Assembly: GCF_042665155.1 (NCBI RefSeq)
Contig: NZ_JBHTCG010000041.1
Coordinates: 1 to 64,000, forward strand
Reading direction: 5' to 3'
DNA length: 64,000 bases
From: Sphaerisporangium rhizosphaerae
GTDB taxonomy: Bacteria; Actinomycetota; Actinomycetes; Streptosporangiales; Streptosporangiaceae
Below the pieces are notes generated by a model. The model worked only from the letters and a program-made list of their open reading frames with translations. It ran no database searches and was not told the origin of the DNA. Below, piece by piece: positions 34,186 to 42,801 of the stretch. Each line of letters starts with the position of its first letter. The stretch's first letter is position 1. A program made the translations under genes and the position numbers.

Positions 34186-34679
34186 AGATCGGCAAGCTCC
34201 TGGTTCCGGCGTCCGGACTGCTGGCGCTGGGGATGTCGCTGTGGTGGATCCGCCGGCGCTACCTGGTCGCCACCGTCGAGGGGCCCAGCATGGAACCCAC
34301 CCTGCGCTCCGGCGACAGGCTGCTCGTCCGCAGGACCAGGCAGGTCCGCGCCGGGCAGATCGTGGTCGTCAAGATCCCCAACCCTCCGGCCGTGGACGGC
34401 CTGCCGCCGGGCCTGGACCCCGGGGACGCGGACAAGGTGCCGGAGAGATCCGACCCCGGCTGGCATCTGCTCGTCAAACGGGTGGTCGCGGTGGCCGGCG
34501 ACCCCGTGCCGAGACGGGCGTTCCCGGCCCTCCGCGATGTGCCCGGCGCCGTCGTGCCTCCGCGCGCCCTGGTCGTGCTGGGCGACAACCCGGACACCAG
34601 CTGGGATTCCCGCGACTTCGGTTTCGTACGAGACGACCAGTTCATCGGCGTCATGGTCCGCCCCCTGCCCTCCGCCTGA
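34182..34679 (+). CDS. S26-family signal peptidase
   Basis: The GTG at 34182 overlaps the ABC exporter stop (GTGA). The 165-residue product has an N-terminal membrane segment, the catalytic Ser36 in EGPSMEPTL and Lys99 in LLVKRVVAVAGD, and the terminal GDNPDTSWDSRDFG block of type I signal peptidases. It is smaller than housekeeping LepB and is the last gene of the peptide cluster, suggesting dedicated leader cleavage outside the membrane. Confidence 0.92.
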   Translation: MKIGKLLVPASGLLALGMSLWWIRRRYLVATVEGPSMEPTLRSGDRLLVRRTRQVRAGQIVVVKIPNPPAVDGLPPGLDPGDADKVPERSDPGWHLLVKRVVAVAGDPVPRRAFPALRDVPGAVVPPRALVVLGDNPDTSWDSRDFGFVRDDQFIGVMVRPLPSA

Positions 34680-34787
34680 CCCCGCGCGACGTCCGGCGAG
34701 GCGGCCCGCCCGGCGCCGCTCCGGCGCGCCGTACGGGGCGGTGCCTTCGCTCGCGGACGGCCCTCGCCGAGGCGCCCTGCCCGGCTG

Positions 34788-35798
34788 TCAGGCGGACTCG
34801 CGGATCACCAGCTCGGTGGGCAGGATCACCGGTTCGACGCTCTCGGCGCCGTCCACCAGGTCCAGCAGGAGGCGGACGGTCTCCTTCGCCACCTGTTCGA
34901 GAGGCTGGCGGATCGTGGTCAGCGGCGGGTGGGTGGACACGGCGACGGCCGAGTCGTCGAACCCGCCGACCGCGACGTCCTCGGGGACCCGCCGCCCGGC
35001 GGCGCGCAACGCGGCGAGCGCCCCGGCCGCCATCAGGTCGGACCCGACGAACACCGCGTCGATGGCGGGCGAGCGTTCGAGCAGCTCGGCCATCGCCAGC
35101 TCGCCGCCGCGGCGGGTGTAGTCGCCGTGGGCGATGAGCTTCTTGGTCGCCCGCCTGCCGAGGACGTCCGCGAAGCCCTCCAGCCGGCGCAGGCCGCCGG
35201 GCGTGTCGAGCGGCCCGGTGATCGTGGCGATGCGCCTGCGGCCCTGGCCGGCGAGGTAACGGGTCATCTGCCGCGCCCCTTCGCGGTCGTCGGCGGCCGC
35301 ATAGGGAATGACGGTCTCACGGCCGAGGACGGCGCCGCAGGCCACGGCGGGCACCCCGGAGCGCTCCAGCGCGTCCAGCAGCGGGTCGCCGGCGTGCGTG
35401 GAGAACAGCAGGACGCCGTCGGCGTGCCCGCCGCGCAGGTAGCGCACCACCCGCTCGCGGTCGCCCGCGTCCCCGGCGATCATCAGCACGACGCACACGT
35501 CCCGCTGCGCGAGCCGCTGGGTGGCGGTGCGCAGCATGACGCTGAAGTTCGGATCCTCGAACAGCTTCTCCTGGGGCTCCGACAGCACCAGGGCCACCGA
35601 ACCGGTGCGCTGCGTGACCAGGCTGCGGGCGTTGCGGTTGACCACGTAGCCCGTCTCGGCGATGGCCCGCTCGATCGCGGCGCGGGCCGCCGTGCTCACG
35701 TACCGGTCGCCGTTGAGCACGCGCGAGACGGTGCCGCGCGAGATGCCCGCCGCGGCGGCCACGTCGTGGATGGTGGGACGTCTTCTGGACACGCGCAT
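34788..35798 (-). CDS. LacI-family transcriptional regulator
   Basis: The 336-residue product has the LacI DNA-binding head (TIHDVAAAAGISRGTVSRVLNG), the hinge (YVVNRNARSLVTQR), and a sugar-binding body ending with DVAVGGFDDSAVAVSTHPPLTTIRQP. The ATG at 35798 shares a base with the upstream permease stop (TGATG), so it is coupled to the transport operon. Palindromic CTGTGAACGTTCACAG-type sites at 38967 and 39082 are the expected operators. Confidence 0.95.
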   Translation of the reverse strand: MRVSRRRPTIHDVAAAAGISRGTVSRVLNGDRYVSTAARAAIERAIAETGYVVNRNARSLVTQRTGSVALVLSEPQEKLFEDPNFSVMLRTATQRLAQRDVCVVLMIAGDAGDRERVVRYLRGGHADGVLLFSTHAGDPLLDALERSGVPAVACGAVLGRETVIPYAAADDREGARQMTRYLAGQGRRRIATITGPLDTPGGLRRLEGFADVLGRRATKKLIAHGDYTRRGGELAMAELLERSPAIDAVFVGSDLMAAGALAALRAAGRRVPEDVAVGGFDDSAVAVSTHPPLTTIRQPLEQVAKETVRLLLDLVDGAESVEPVILPTELVIRESA

Positions 35799-36685
35799 CA
35801 GTTTTTCACGGCGCCGCTGGACAGGTCGGTCCGCCAGTACCGCTGCATGGTCAGGAACAACGCGACCAGCGGAATGATCGACAGCAGCGTGCCCGTGATG
35901 ATCAGGTTGTACAGGGACGGCTGGTTGGCCCCGGCGGCGAGCATCGTGTACAGGCCCACCGTCATCGGGAACCTGTGGTCGTCGCCGAGCATGATGAACG
36001 GCAGCAGGAAGTTGTTCCAGATGGCGACGAACTGGAACAGGAAGATGGTGACCATCGCGGGCAGCATCAGCGGCAGGGCGACGTCGCGGGCGAGCCGTCC
36101 CTCGGTGGCGCCGTCGATACGCCCGGCCTCCAGCAGCGCGTCCGGGATCGCCGCGGCGGCGTAGACGCGGGCCAGGTAGACGCCGTAGGGGCTGAGGATC
36201 TGCGGCAGCAGCACCGACCAGTAGGTGTCGGCCAGCCCGGCCTTGGACAGCAGCAGGTACTGCGGGACGGCCAGCACGACCACGGGCACCAGGATGCCGC
36301 CGAGCAGCAGGTTGAACGCCAGGTCGCGGCCGGGGAAGCGGAACTTCGCCAGCGCGTACCCCGAGACGGCCGACACCGCGGTGGACAGCAGCGCGCCGGC
36401 GCCGGCGTACAGGACGGTGTTCAGCATCCACAGCCAGAACACCCCGTCGCGGTAGGCGGCCAGGTCGGCCAGGTTGGACAGCAGGCCGGTGCCCGGCGCG
36501 AGCGTCGAGGTGGAGAACAGCTCGGCCGTGGACTTGCCGGCGGCGATCACCACCCAGCCCACCGGGAACAGGCAGTACAGCGCGCCGAGCACCAGCACGG
36601 CCGTCGGCACGGCGCCGAGCGGCCCGCGGCGCCGGCCGGAGGCGGCCCTCCTGCCGGCGGGCACGGCGGCGGTGGCCGGTGTCAT
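35798..36685 (-). CDS. sugar ABC transporter permease (MalG type)
   Basis: The 295-residue membrane protein has about six segments and the EAA loop LLEAGRIDGATEGRLARDVALPLM. It belongs to the CUT1 carbohydrate uptake family. The ATG at 36685 overlaps the preceding permease stop (ATGA), so the two permeases are made together and form the channel used by the lipoprotein encoded upstream. The ATPase subunit is not in the locus; CUT1 systems often share a common one. Confidence 0.9.
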   Translation of the reverse strand: MTPATAAVPAGRRAASGRRRGPLGAVPTAVLVLGALYCLFPVGWVVIAAGKSTAELFSTSTLAPGTGLLSNLADLAAYRDGVFWLWMLNTVLYAGAGALLSTAVSAVSGYALAKFRFPGRDLAFNLLLGGILVPVVVLAVPQYLLLSKAGLADTYWSVLLPQILSPYGVYLARVYAAAAIPDALLEAGRIDGATEGRLARDVALPLMLPAMVTIFLFQFVAIWNNFLLPFIMLGDDHRFPMTVGLYTMLAAGANQPSLYNLIITGTLLSIIPLVALFLTMQRYWRTDLSSGAVKN

Positions 36686-37608
36686 GAGCCCTCCCTGAAG
36701 GCGCGGTCGCGCACCAGGCGCAGGAACCCGAACGAGAGCACCACCGAGATGGCGGCGATGACCACGGCGGTGGCCGCGGCCGAGTACAGGTCGCCGGTGA
36801 CGAAGGCGTCCCGGTAGACCTTCATGAGCGGGCTCCAGGTCGTGCTGATGGTGTTGGTCAGCGGGCGCAGCGTCATCGGCTCGGTGAACACCTGGGCGGT
36901 GGCGATGACCGAGAACACGGTGGTGAGGACGATGGCGGGGGTCAGGATGGGCATCTTGATCCGCAGGGCGATCTGGGTCTCGCTCGCGCCGTCGATGCGG
37001 GCGGCCTCGTAGAACTCGCGCGGCACGGCCCGCAGCGTCGTGTACAGCACCAGCATGTTGAACCCGACGCCGCCCCACACGGCGATGTTGGCCATGGAGA
37101 AGGTGACGGTGCCCGCCCCGAGGAGGTTCACCTCGGCCCCGAGCGCCGACAGCGCGTCGTTGACCGGGCTGAGGCTCGGCAGATAGAGGAAGCCCCACAG
37201 CAGCGACGCCGCCACCCCCGGCACCGCGTACGGCAGGAAGATCGCGACGCGGGAGAAGCGGGCGAAGCGGACGTGCAGCGAGTCGAGCAGGAGCGCGAAG
37301 ACCAGCGCCAGCCCGAGCATCACCACCAGCACCAGCGCGCCGTACACCAGCACGCGGGCCCACCCGGCCCACAGCTCGCCGTCGCCCAGCGCGGAGGCGT
37401 AGTTCTCCAGACCCGCGAAGATCTCCTTCTTGGCGCCCCTGCCGAGCCCGAGCCCCGAGACCTTGGTCCGGTGCAGGCTGAGATAGACGGTGTAGGCGAT
37501 GGGCAGCGCCATGAACAGCACGAACAGCACCATCGCCGGGGCCAGGAACAGGTAGGGCGCGGCGCCCGCACGGTGGGTGCGGGCGCCTGCCGTCCGCCGG
37601 GGGCTCAT
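36682..37608 (-). CDS. sugar ABC transporter permease (MalF type)
   Basis: The 308-residue membrane protein begins MSPRRTAGART and has six segments and the EAA loop REFYEAARIDGASETQIALRI. It overlaps the binding-protein stop by 4 nt and the next permease start by 4 nt, so all three are coupled. It is the partner of the MalG-type protein in a CUT1 importer. Confidence 0.9.
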   Translation of the reverse strand: MSPRRTAGARTHRAGAAPYLFLAPAMVLFVLFMALPIAYTVYLSLHRTKVSGLGLGRGAKKEIFAGLENYASALGDGELWAGWARVLVYGALVLVVMLGLALVFALLLDSLHVRFARFSRVAIFLPYAVPGVAASLLWGFLYLPSLSPVNDALSALGAEVNLLGAGTVTFSMANIAVWGGVGFNMLVLYTTLRAVPREFYEAARIDGASETQIALRIKMPILTPAIVLTTVFSVIATAQVFTEPMTLRPLTNTISTTWSPLMKVYRDAFVTGDLYSAAATAVVIAAISVVLSFGFLRLVRDRAFREGS

Positions 37609-38930
37609 GGGGCGATCTGGAACCCGGACTTGCGCATGTCGGCGACGGTCGCGTCCTGCATCGTGCGCACGGCACCGGAGAACGCGGATCCGTCCTGGAC
37701 GGCCTTGTCGAAGGCGTCCTTGAAGGCGCTGTAGGTGACGTTGACGTCCGGCCCGAAGGTGAAGCCGCGCGCGGTGGCGCTGATCGCGGCGGCCGTCTTC
37801 CAGAAGTCGGGCTGGTTGCCGAAGTACTCGGGAGCCTTGGTCAGGGACGCCTGCCCCTTGGTGGCGGCCGGGTAGACCGCGCCCTGCTCCACCAGCAGTG
37901 CCAGGGCCGCCGGGTCGGTGTTGAGCCAGGTGGCGAACCGCACGGCCGCCGCCTTGCTGGGCGACTTCTCGGCGACGGCGGTGGAGGAGCCGCCCCAGAA
38001 CCCGGTGTGCCGCTCGCCGGCGCTCCACTGCGGCAGCGGCGCGATCGCCCACTTGCCCTTGCCGTCGGGGGCGTTGCTGGACAGCACCCCTGGACCCCAG
38101 ACGGCCGACGGCCAGGTGAGCAGCGTGCCGTCGTTGAGCGCCTTGTTCCACTCGGGGGTGAAGTACGGCTTGTCGCCGATCACGCCCTCTTTGACCAGGC
38201 CGCCCCAGTAGTCGGCGACCTTCAGGGTGGCCTCGTCGGCGATGTTCACCTTCCAGGACTCCCCGGCGATGGACCACCACTGGGCGCCCGCCTGCTGGGC
38301 CAGTCCCGCGAACGAGCCCGGGTCCTTGCTGGAGAAGGTGCCGAGCAGCACCTTGGGGTTCCTCTTGTGCACGGCGCGGGCCGCCTCGGCGTACTCCTCC
38401 CAGGTGGTGGGCACCTTCAGGCCGTACTTGGCGAACAGGTCCTCGCGGTAGTAGAGCATCATGGGCCCGCTGTCCTGCGGGATGGCGTAGACCGCGTCGG
38501 TGCCCAGGGTGACCAGCCCCCACAGGCCGTCGCCGAACGCGGCCTTCGCGGGCTCGGCCTCGGCCTTGATGTCGGCCACGGCGTCGGCGGCCACGAAGGA
38601 GGGCAGCATCTGGTACTCGGCCTGCACCAGGTCCGGCGGGTTGCCGGCCTTGGCGGCGGTGAGGAACTTGGCCGCCGCGTCGTCCCCGCCGGCCTGCTTG
38701 CTCACCGTGACCTGGATGTCGGGGTGGGCGGCGTTCCAGGCCTGGACGATCTTGTCCATGTTCGGGACCCAGGTCCAGTAGGTCAGCTTGACCGGCTGGG
38801 CCGGCCGGCCCGTTGCGCCGGACGACGCGGTGGGGGATCCGGTCTCGCCGGCCGTCCCTCCGGAGCATCCCGCGGCGAGCGCGGCGGCGAGCGCGACCGC
38901 CGCCACCGCCGAGAGCCGTCGTGTACCCAT
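37605..38930 (-). CDS. sugar-binding lipoprotein of an ABC transporter
   Basis: The ATG at 38930 follows a GGAGC ribosome site. The 441-residue product has a lipoprotein signal with lipobox LAAGC (Cys near residue 24), then a Ser/Thr/Gly linker and a type-1 solute-binding domain (VKLTYWTWVPNMDKIVQAW, then PTTWEEYAEAA). It captures an oligo- or disaccharide for the MalF/MalG-type permeases. With a divergent GH42 beta-galactosidase, a galactoside is a likely cargo; this is inference. Confidence 0.92.
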   Translation of the reverse strand: MGTRRLSAVAAVALAAALAAGCSGGTAGETGSPTASSGATGRPAQPVKLTYWTWVPNMDKIVQAWNAAHPDIQVTVSKQAGGDDAAAKFLTAAKAGNPPDLVQAEYQMLPSFVAADAVADIKAEAEPAKAAFGDGLWGLVTLGTDAVYAIPQDSGPMMLYYREDLFAKYGLKVPTTWEEYAEAARAVHKRNPKVLLGTFSSKDPGSFAGLAQQAGAQWWSIAGESWKVNIADEATLKVADYWGGLVKEGVIGDKPYFTPEWNKALNDGTLLTWPSAVWGPGVLSSNAPDGKGKWAIAPLPQWSAGERHTGFWGGSSTAVAEKSPSKAAAVRFATWLNTDPAALALLVEQGAVYPAATKGQASLTKAPEYFGNQPDFWKTAAAISATARGFTFGPDVNVTYSAFKDAFDKAVQDGSAFSGAVRTMQDATVADMRKSGFQIAP

Positions 38931-38966
38931 GCGTAGCTCCAAGTCCGAGATTCGGATGCCCACATG

Positions 38967-38984
38967 TCTGTGAACGTTCACAGA
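38967..38984. promoter_or_regulatory. LacI-type operator (perfect 18-bp palindrome)
   Basis: TCTGTGAACGTTCACAGA reads the same on both strands and has the central CG of LacI/GalR sites. It sits 37 bp upstream of the sugar-binding lipoprotein start. Confidence 0.85.
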
Positions 38985-39081
38985 GTGAGAAAACCGATAC
39001 GGCTCCGTCAAGGGCCGTTACGGGGTCGTTAAACAGCACTTCGGTCTGGCCGGTGCTTCCGGGTGACCCGCTCTTGGATTA

Positions 39082-39097
39082 CTGTGCACGTTCACAG
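39082..39097. promoter_or_regulatory. second LacI-type operator, for the beta-galactosidase gene
   Basis: CTGTGCACGTTCACAG matches the first site except for one base and lies 21 bp before the GH42 start. The two sites are about 114 bp apart, which would allow looping. Confidence 0.8.
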
Positions 39098-39117
39098 ACA
39101 GAGATCGAGGGGGACCG

Positions 39118-41130
39118 ATGCGGGGCATCGCCTACGGAGGGGACTACAACCCCGAGCAGTGGCCGGAGGAGACCCGCCGCGAGGATCTGCGGCTCATGCG
39201 CGAGGCCGGGGTGAACCTGGTCAACGTCGGGATCTTCGGCTGGGTGCTGATGGAGCCCGCGCCGGGCGCCTACGAGTTCGGCTGGCTGGACGAGATCGTC
39301 GACCGGTTGCACGCCTCCGGCGTCCAGGTCGGCCTCGGCACGCCCACCGCCGCCCCGCCCGCCTGGTTCTCCCGCCTGTACCCCTCCTCCCTGCCGGTCA
39401 CGCGGGAGGGCCACCGCATCGGCGTGGGCGGCCGGGAGTCGGCCTGCCCCAGCTCACCCGAGTACCGCGAGGCGACCGCCGGGCTGGCCGCCGCGCTCGC
39501 CGAGCACTACGCCGGGCACCCGGCCCTCGCGCTGTGGCACGTGCACAACGAGTACGGCGCCCCGCTCGGCGAGTGCTACTGCGACAACAGCGTCGAGGCG
39601 TTCCGCCGCTGGCTCCGGCGGACCTACCAGGACCTGCCCGCGCTCAACGACGCCTGGGGCACCACCTTCTGGGGCCAGCGCTACACCGCCTGGGAGGAGA
39701 TCGACGCCCCGCGGGCCAACCACACCGTGGTCAACCCGGCCCAGCGGCTGGACTTCATGCGCTTCACCTCCGACGAGCACCTGGACTGCTTCCGCCTCCA
39801 GCGCGACATCCTGCGGCGCCTCACCCCGTCGGTCCCGGTGACCACCAACTTCATGACCACCAACTGCAAGTCGATGGACTACTGGGCCTGGGCCCGTGAG
39901 GTGGACGTCGTCTCCAACGACCACTACCTGACGGCCGAGCGGCCCGACAACCACATCGACCTGGCCATGTCCGCCGACCTCGCCCGGTCGCTGGCCGGGG
40001 GACCGTGGATGCTGATGGAGCACTCCACCGGCGCGGTGAGCTGGCAGCCGCGCAACATCGCCAAGCGGCCCGGGGAGATGCGCCGCAACAGCCTCGCCCA
40101 CGTGGCCCGGGGCTCGGACTCGGTGCTGTACTTCCAGTGGCGCGCCTCACGGTTCGGCGCCGAGAAGTTCCACTCGGCGATGGTCCCGCAGGCCGGCGCC
40201 GACTCGGGCGTGTGGCGCGACGTCGTCGGCCTCGGCGTCGACCTCGCCCGGCTCGGCGGCGTGCGCGGCGGGCGGGTGCGCGCCGAGGTCGCCATCGCGT
40301 GGGACTGGCAGTCGTGGTGGGCGCTGGAGCTGGAGTGGCGCCCGTCGGTCGACCTCGCCTACCGGGAGCGGGTGGACGCCTACTACCAGGCGCTGTGGCG
40401 CTCACACGTGACCGTCGACTTCGTCCACCCGGCCGCTGACCTGTCGGGATACCGGCTCGTGGTGGCGCCGAGCCTCTACCTGCTCACCGAGGCCGGGGCC
40501 AAGAACCTGCGCCGGTACGTCGAGGCGGGCGGCCACCTGTTCGTGTCCTACTTCTCCGGCATCGTGGACGAGCACGACGCCGTCCACGCCGGGCCGTACC
40601 CGGGGGCGCTGCGCGACGTGCTGGGCCTGTCGGTCGAGGAGTTCCACCCGCTGCGCGAGAACGAGACCGTCCCCCTGACGCCCGGGCGGGACCTGGCCGG
40701 GCGCGTCTGGTCCGAGCGCGTCCGCCCGGCCGGGGCCCGCGTGCTGTGGAGGTTCGCCGCAGGACCGGACGCCGGGCACCCCGCCTTCACCCGCCACGAC
40801 CTCGGGGCCGGGGCCGCCTGGTACCTGGCCACCGGGGTCGCCGACCCGCGTCCCGCGCTGGCCGAGGCGCTGGACGCCGCGGGGGTCGAACGGCCGCGCG
40901 ACCTGCCCGAGACCCTGGAGGTCGTCCGGCGGGCCGGGCACCTGTTCCTGATCAACCACGCCGATGAGCCGGTGACCGTCCCTGGCGTGACGGGCAGCGG
41001 CGTCCTGGACGGGGCGGAGTACGCCGGCGCCGCGACCGTCCCGGCCGGCGGGGTCACCGTCATCCGGGAACGCCGACCGGACCGGGGGCCGCGGCGATCT
41101 CGCCCGGAACCTGGACCGCGGGCAGGGTGA
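39118..41130 (+). CDS. beta-galactosidase, GH42 family
   Basis: The ATG at 39118 follows GAGGGGG. The 670-residue product opens with GGDYNPEQWP, has the acid/base Glu145 in HVHNEYG and the nucleophile Glu301 in LMEHSTGAVSWQPRN, and the cysteines of the GH42 metal site (ESACPSSPEY, GECYCDN). No signal peptide is seen, so it hydrolyses imported galactosides inside the cell. The last 71 bp overlap the tail of the convergent histidine kinase gene; the final roughly 22 residues are Pro/Arg-rich and probably lie outside the fold. Confidence 0.95.
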   Translation: MRGIAYGGDYNPEQWPEETRREDLRLMREAGVNLVNVGIFGWVLMEPAPGAYEFGWLDEIVDRLHASGVQVGLGTPTAAPPAWFSRLYPSSLPVTREGHRIGVGGRESACPSSPEYREATAGLAAALAEHYAGHPALALWHVHNEYGAPLGECYCDNSVEAFRRWLRRTYQDLPALNDAWGTTFWGQRYTAWEEIDAPRANHTVVNPAQRLDFMRFTSDEHLDCFRLQRDILRRLTPSVPVTTNFMTTNCKSMDYWAWAREVDVVSNDHYLTAERPDNHIDLAMSADLARSLAGGPWMLMEHSTGAVSWQPRNIAKRPGEMRRNSLAHVARGSDSVLYFQWRASRFGAEKFHSAMVPQAGADSGVWRDVVGLGVDLARLGGVRGGRVRAEVAIAWDWQSWWALELEWRPSVDLAYRERVDAYYQALWRSHVTVDFVHPAADLSGYRLVVAPSLYLLTEAGAKNLRRYVEAGGHLFVSYFSGIVDEHDAVHAGPYPGALRDVLGLSVEEFHPLRENETVPLTPGRDLAGRVWSERVRPAGARVLWRFAAGPDAGHPAFTRHDLGAGAAWYLATGVADPRPALAEALDAAGVERPRDLPETLEVVRRAGHLFLINHADEPVTVPGVTGSGVLDGAEYAGAATVPAGGVTVIRERRPDRGPRRSRPEPGPRAG

Positions 41131-42649
41131 AGACGAAGCGGGTGCCCTCGCCGCGCTCGACGTCCAGGCGGATCTCCCCGCCGTGGTACTCGACGATCTT
41201 CTTGCAGAGGGCCAGCCCGATGCCGGTGCCCTCGTACTCCGCGCGGTTGTGCAGCCGCTGGAAGATCACGAAGATCTTGTCGGCGAACCGCGCCTCCACG
41301 CCGATGCCGTTGTCGGCCACCGCCACCTCCCACATGTCGCCAGCGCGCTCCGCGGTGATCTGGACCTGCGGCGGGCGGTCGGGGGAGCGGAACTTCATCG
41401 CGTTGCCGATGAGGTTCTGCCACAGCATGGCGAGCAGGGCGGGGTCGCCGACGACCTCGGGCAGCTCGGACCTGATCAAGACCGCGCCGGTGTCCTCGGT
41501 CAGCGACTCCAGGTTGGCCAGCGCCTGGTCGAGCGGCCGATCCAGCGGGACGGGCACCCGTTCGGCGTCGTCGCGTCCCACCCGGGAGAAGGTCAGCAGC
41601 TCGGCGATCAGCGACTGCATGCGCTTGGCGCCGTCCACCGCGAAGGCGATGTACTCGTTGGCGCGCTCGTCCAGCTTGTCGGCGTAGCGGCGCTGCAGGA
41701 GCTGGCAGAAGGCCGTCACCTTGCGCACCGGCTCCTGCAGGTCGTGCGAGGCGACGTAGGCGAACTGCTCCAGCTCGGAGTTGGAGCGGCGCAGCTCGTC
41801 GGCCTGCTCCTGCAGCAGCCGCTGGGCGTCGCGCGACACCCCCAGCGCCTCGGAGATGCGCCGCCGCATCGCGTCGACGTCGGAGGCCAGCGTCCTCAGG
41901 TCCTTCGGCCCCCGGATGTCGATCTCGTGGCCGAAGTCGCCGTCCGCGACCCGCCGCGCGGCCGTGCCCAGCCGGTCCAGGGGACCCAGCACCGCGTACC
42001 GGAGCAGGAGCGCCACCGCGATCAGCGTGATCACGAACATCACCAGCACGCCGGTGAGTACCGTGTTACGCCACATGCGCGCCTGGCCGATGTCGGCGGT
42101 GGCCCGCCGCTGCGCCAGCGTCAGGTTCCCCGTCTGCTCGTCCATGGCGGCCCTGATGCGGTCGAACAGGGCCTTGCCGTTCCCGACCTGTGCGGGGTCG
42201 GTCGTGCCCGGCCCTCGGGTGCGCACCGTCTCGATGGTGGGGCGGGCGTAGGCGGCGCGCCAGTCGCCGGCCCGCAGCTCGACGGCGTCGAGGTCGGCGA
42301 GCAGCGGGCTTCCGGCGAGCGAGCGCCGCAGCTCCGCGACCGCCGTCCGCTCGGTGACCTGGCCCTCGTCGAAGCCGTCGGCGAACTCCCGCCGCCCGCT
42401 GACGATGTAGCCGTGGACGCCGGCCTCCTGGTCCAGCAGGGCGCCGCGCAGGCGTTCGGCCCACAGCAGGCCGGGGGAGATCCGCGTGGTCATCTGGTCG
42501 AAGGTGGAGGTGCTGCGGCTCAGCGCCCAGGTGCCGAGCACCGCCGAGACCGCCAGCAGCACCGCCATGATCGCCAGCGTCATGGTGAACCAGGAACGTG
42601 TGCTCAGCCGGGGCTCTGCGGCGGCACGGCCCTCGCCGGAAACGCCCAC
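41060..42649 (-). CDS. sensor histidine kinase with CHASE3-type outer domain
   Basis: The GTG at 42649 follows AAGGAGGA. The 529-residue product has a membrane segment (residues 22-45), a helical outer CHASE3-like region, a second membrane segment, HAMP, a coiled coil and the acceptor box FAYVASHDLQEPVRKV, typical of phytochrome-type kinases, then the N-box WQNLIGNAMKF and GTGIGLALCKKIVEYHGG. No response regulator is adjacent. The stop lies inside the end of the GH42 gene on the other strand. Confidence 0.92.
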   Translation of the reverse strand: MGVSGEGRAAAEPRLSTRSWFTMTLAIMAVLLAVSAVLGTWALSRSTSTFDQMTTRISPGLLWAERLRGALLDQEAGVHGYIVSGRREFADGFDEGQVTERTAVAELRRSLAGSPLLADLDAVELRAGDWRAAYARPTIETVRTRGPGTTDPAQVGNGKALFDRIRAAMDEQTGNLTLAQRRATADIGQARMWRNTVLTGVLVMFVITLIAVALLLRYAVLGPLDRLGTAARRVADGDFGHEIDIRGPKDLRTLASDVDAMRRRISEALGVSRDAQRLLQEQADELRRSNSELEQFAYVASHDLQEPVRKVTAFCQLLQRRYADKLDERANEYIAFAVDGAKRMQSLIAELLTFSRVGRDDAERVPVPLDRPLDQALANLESLTEDTGAVLIRSELPEVVGDPALLAMLWQNLIGNAMKFRSPDRPPQVQITAERAGDMWEVAVADNGIGVEARFADKIFVIFQRLHNRAEYEGTGIGLALCKKIVEYHGGEIRLDVERGEGTRFVFTLPAVQVPGEIAAAPGPVGVPG

Positions 42650-42767
42650 GTGTCCTCCTTGCTCTATCGCCCAGCTGCCATGAACTTACCGAGGAATGCC
42701 TGGTCTAACCCGCCTTGCGGCACTTGTTGGCCGGTGTGATGTGCCGCCCGCCACTGTTATCCCATTG

Positions 42768-42789
42768 ACGGAGTGAGTGCTCACTCCGT
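42768..42789. promoter_or_regulatory. autoregulatory operator of the TetR gene at 42802
   Basis: Arms ACGGAGTGAG and CTCACTCCGT (10 bp each) flank a 2-bp centre. A TTGACG at 42765-42770 overlaps the left arm as a possible -35 element, so binding would block the promoter 13 bp before the gene start. Confidence 0.75.
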
Positions 42790-42801
42790 AGCTTGGGAGT
42801 C

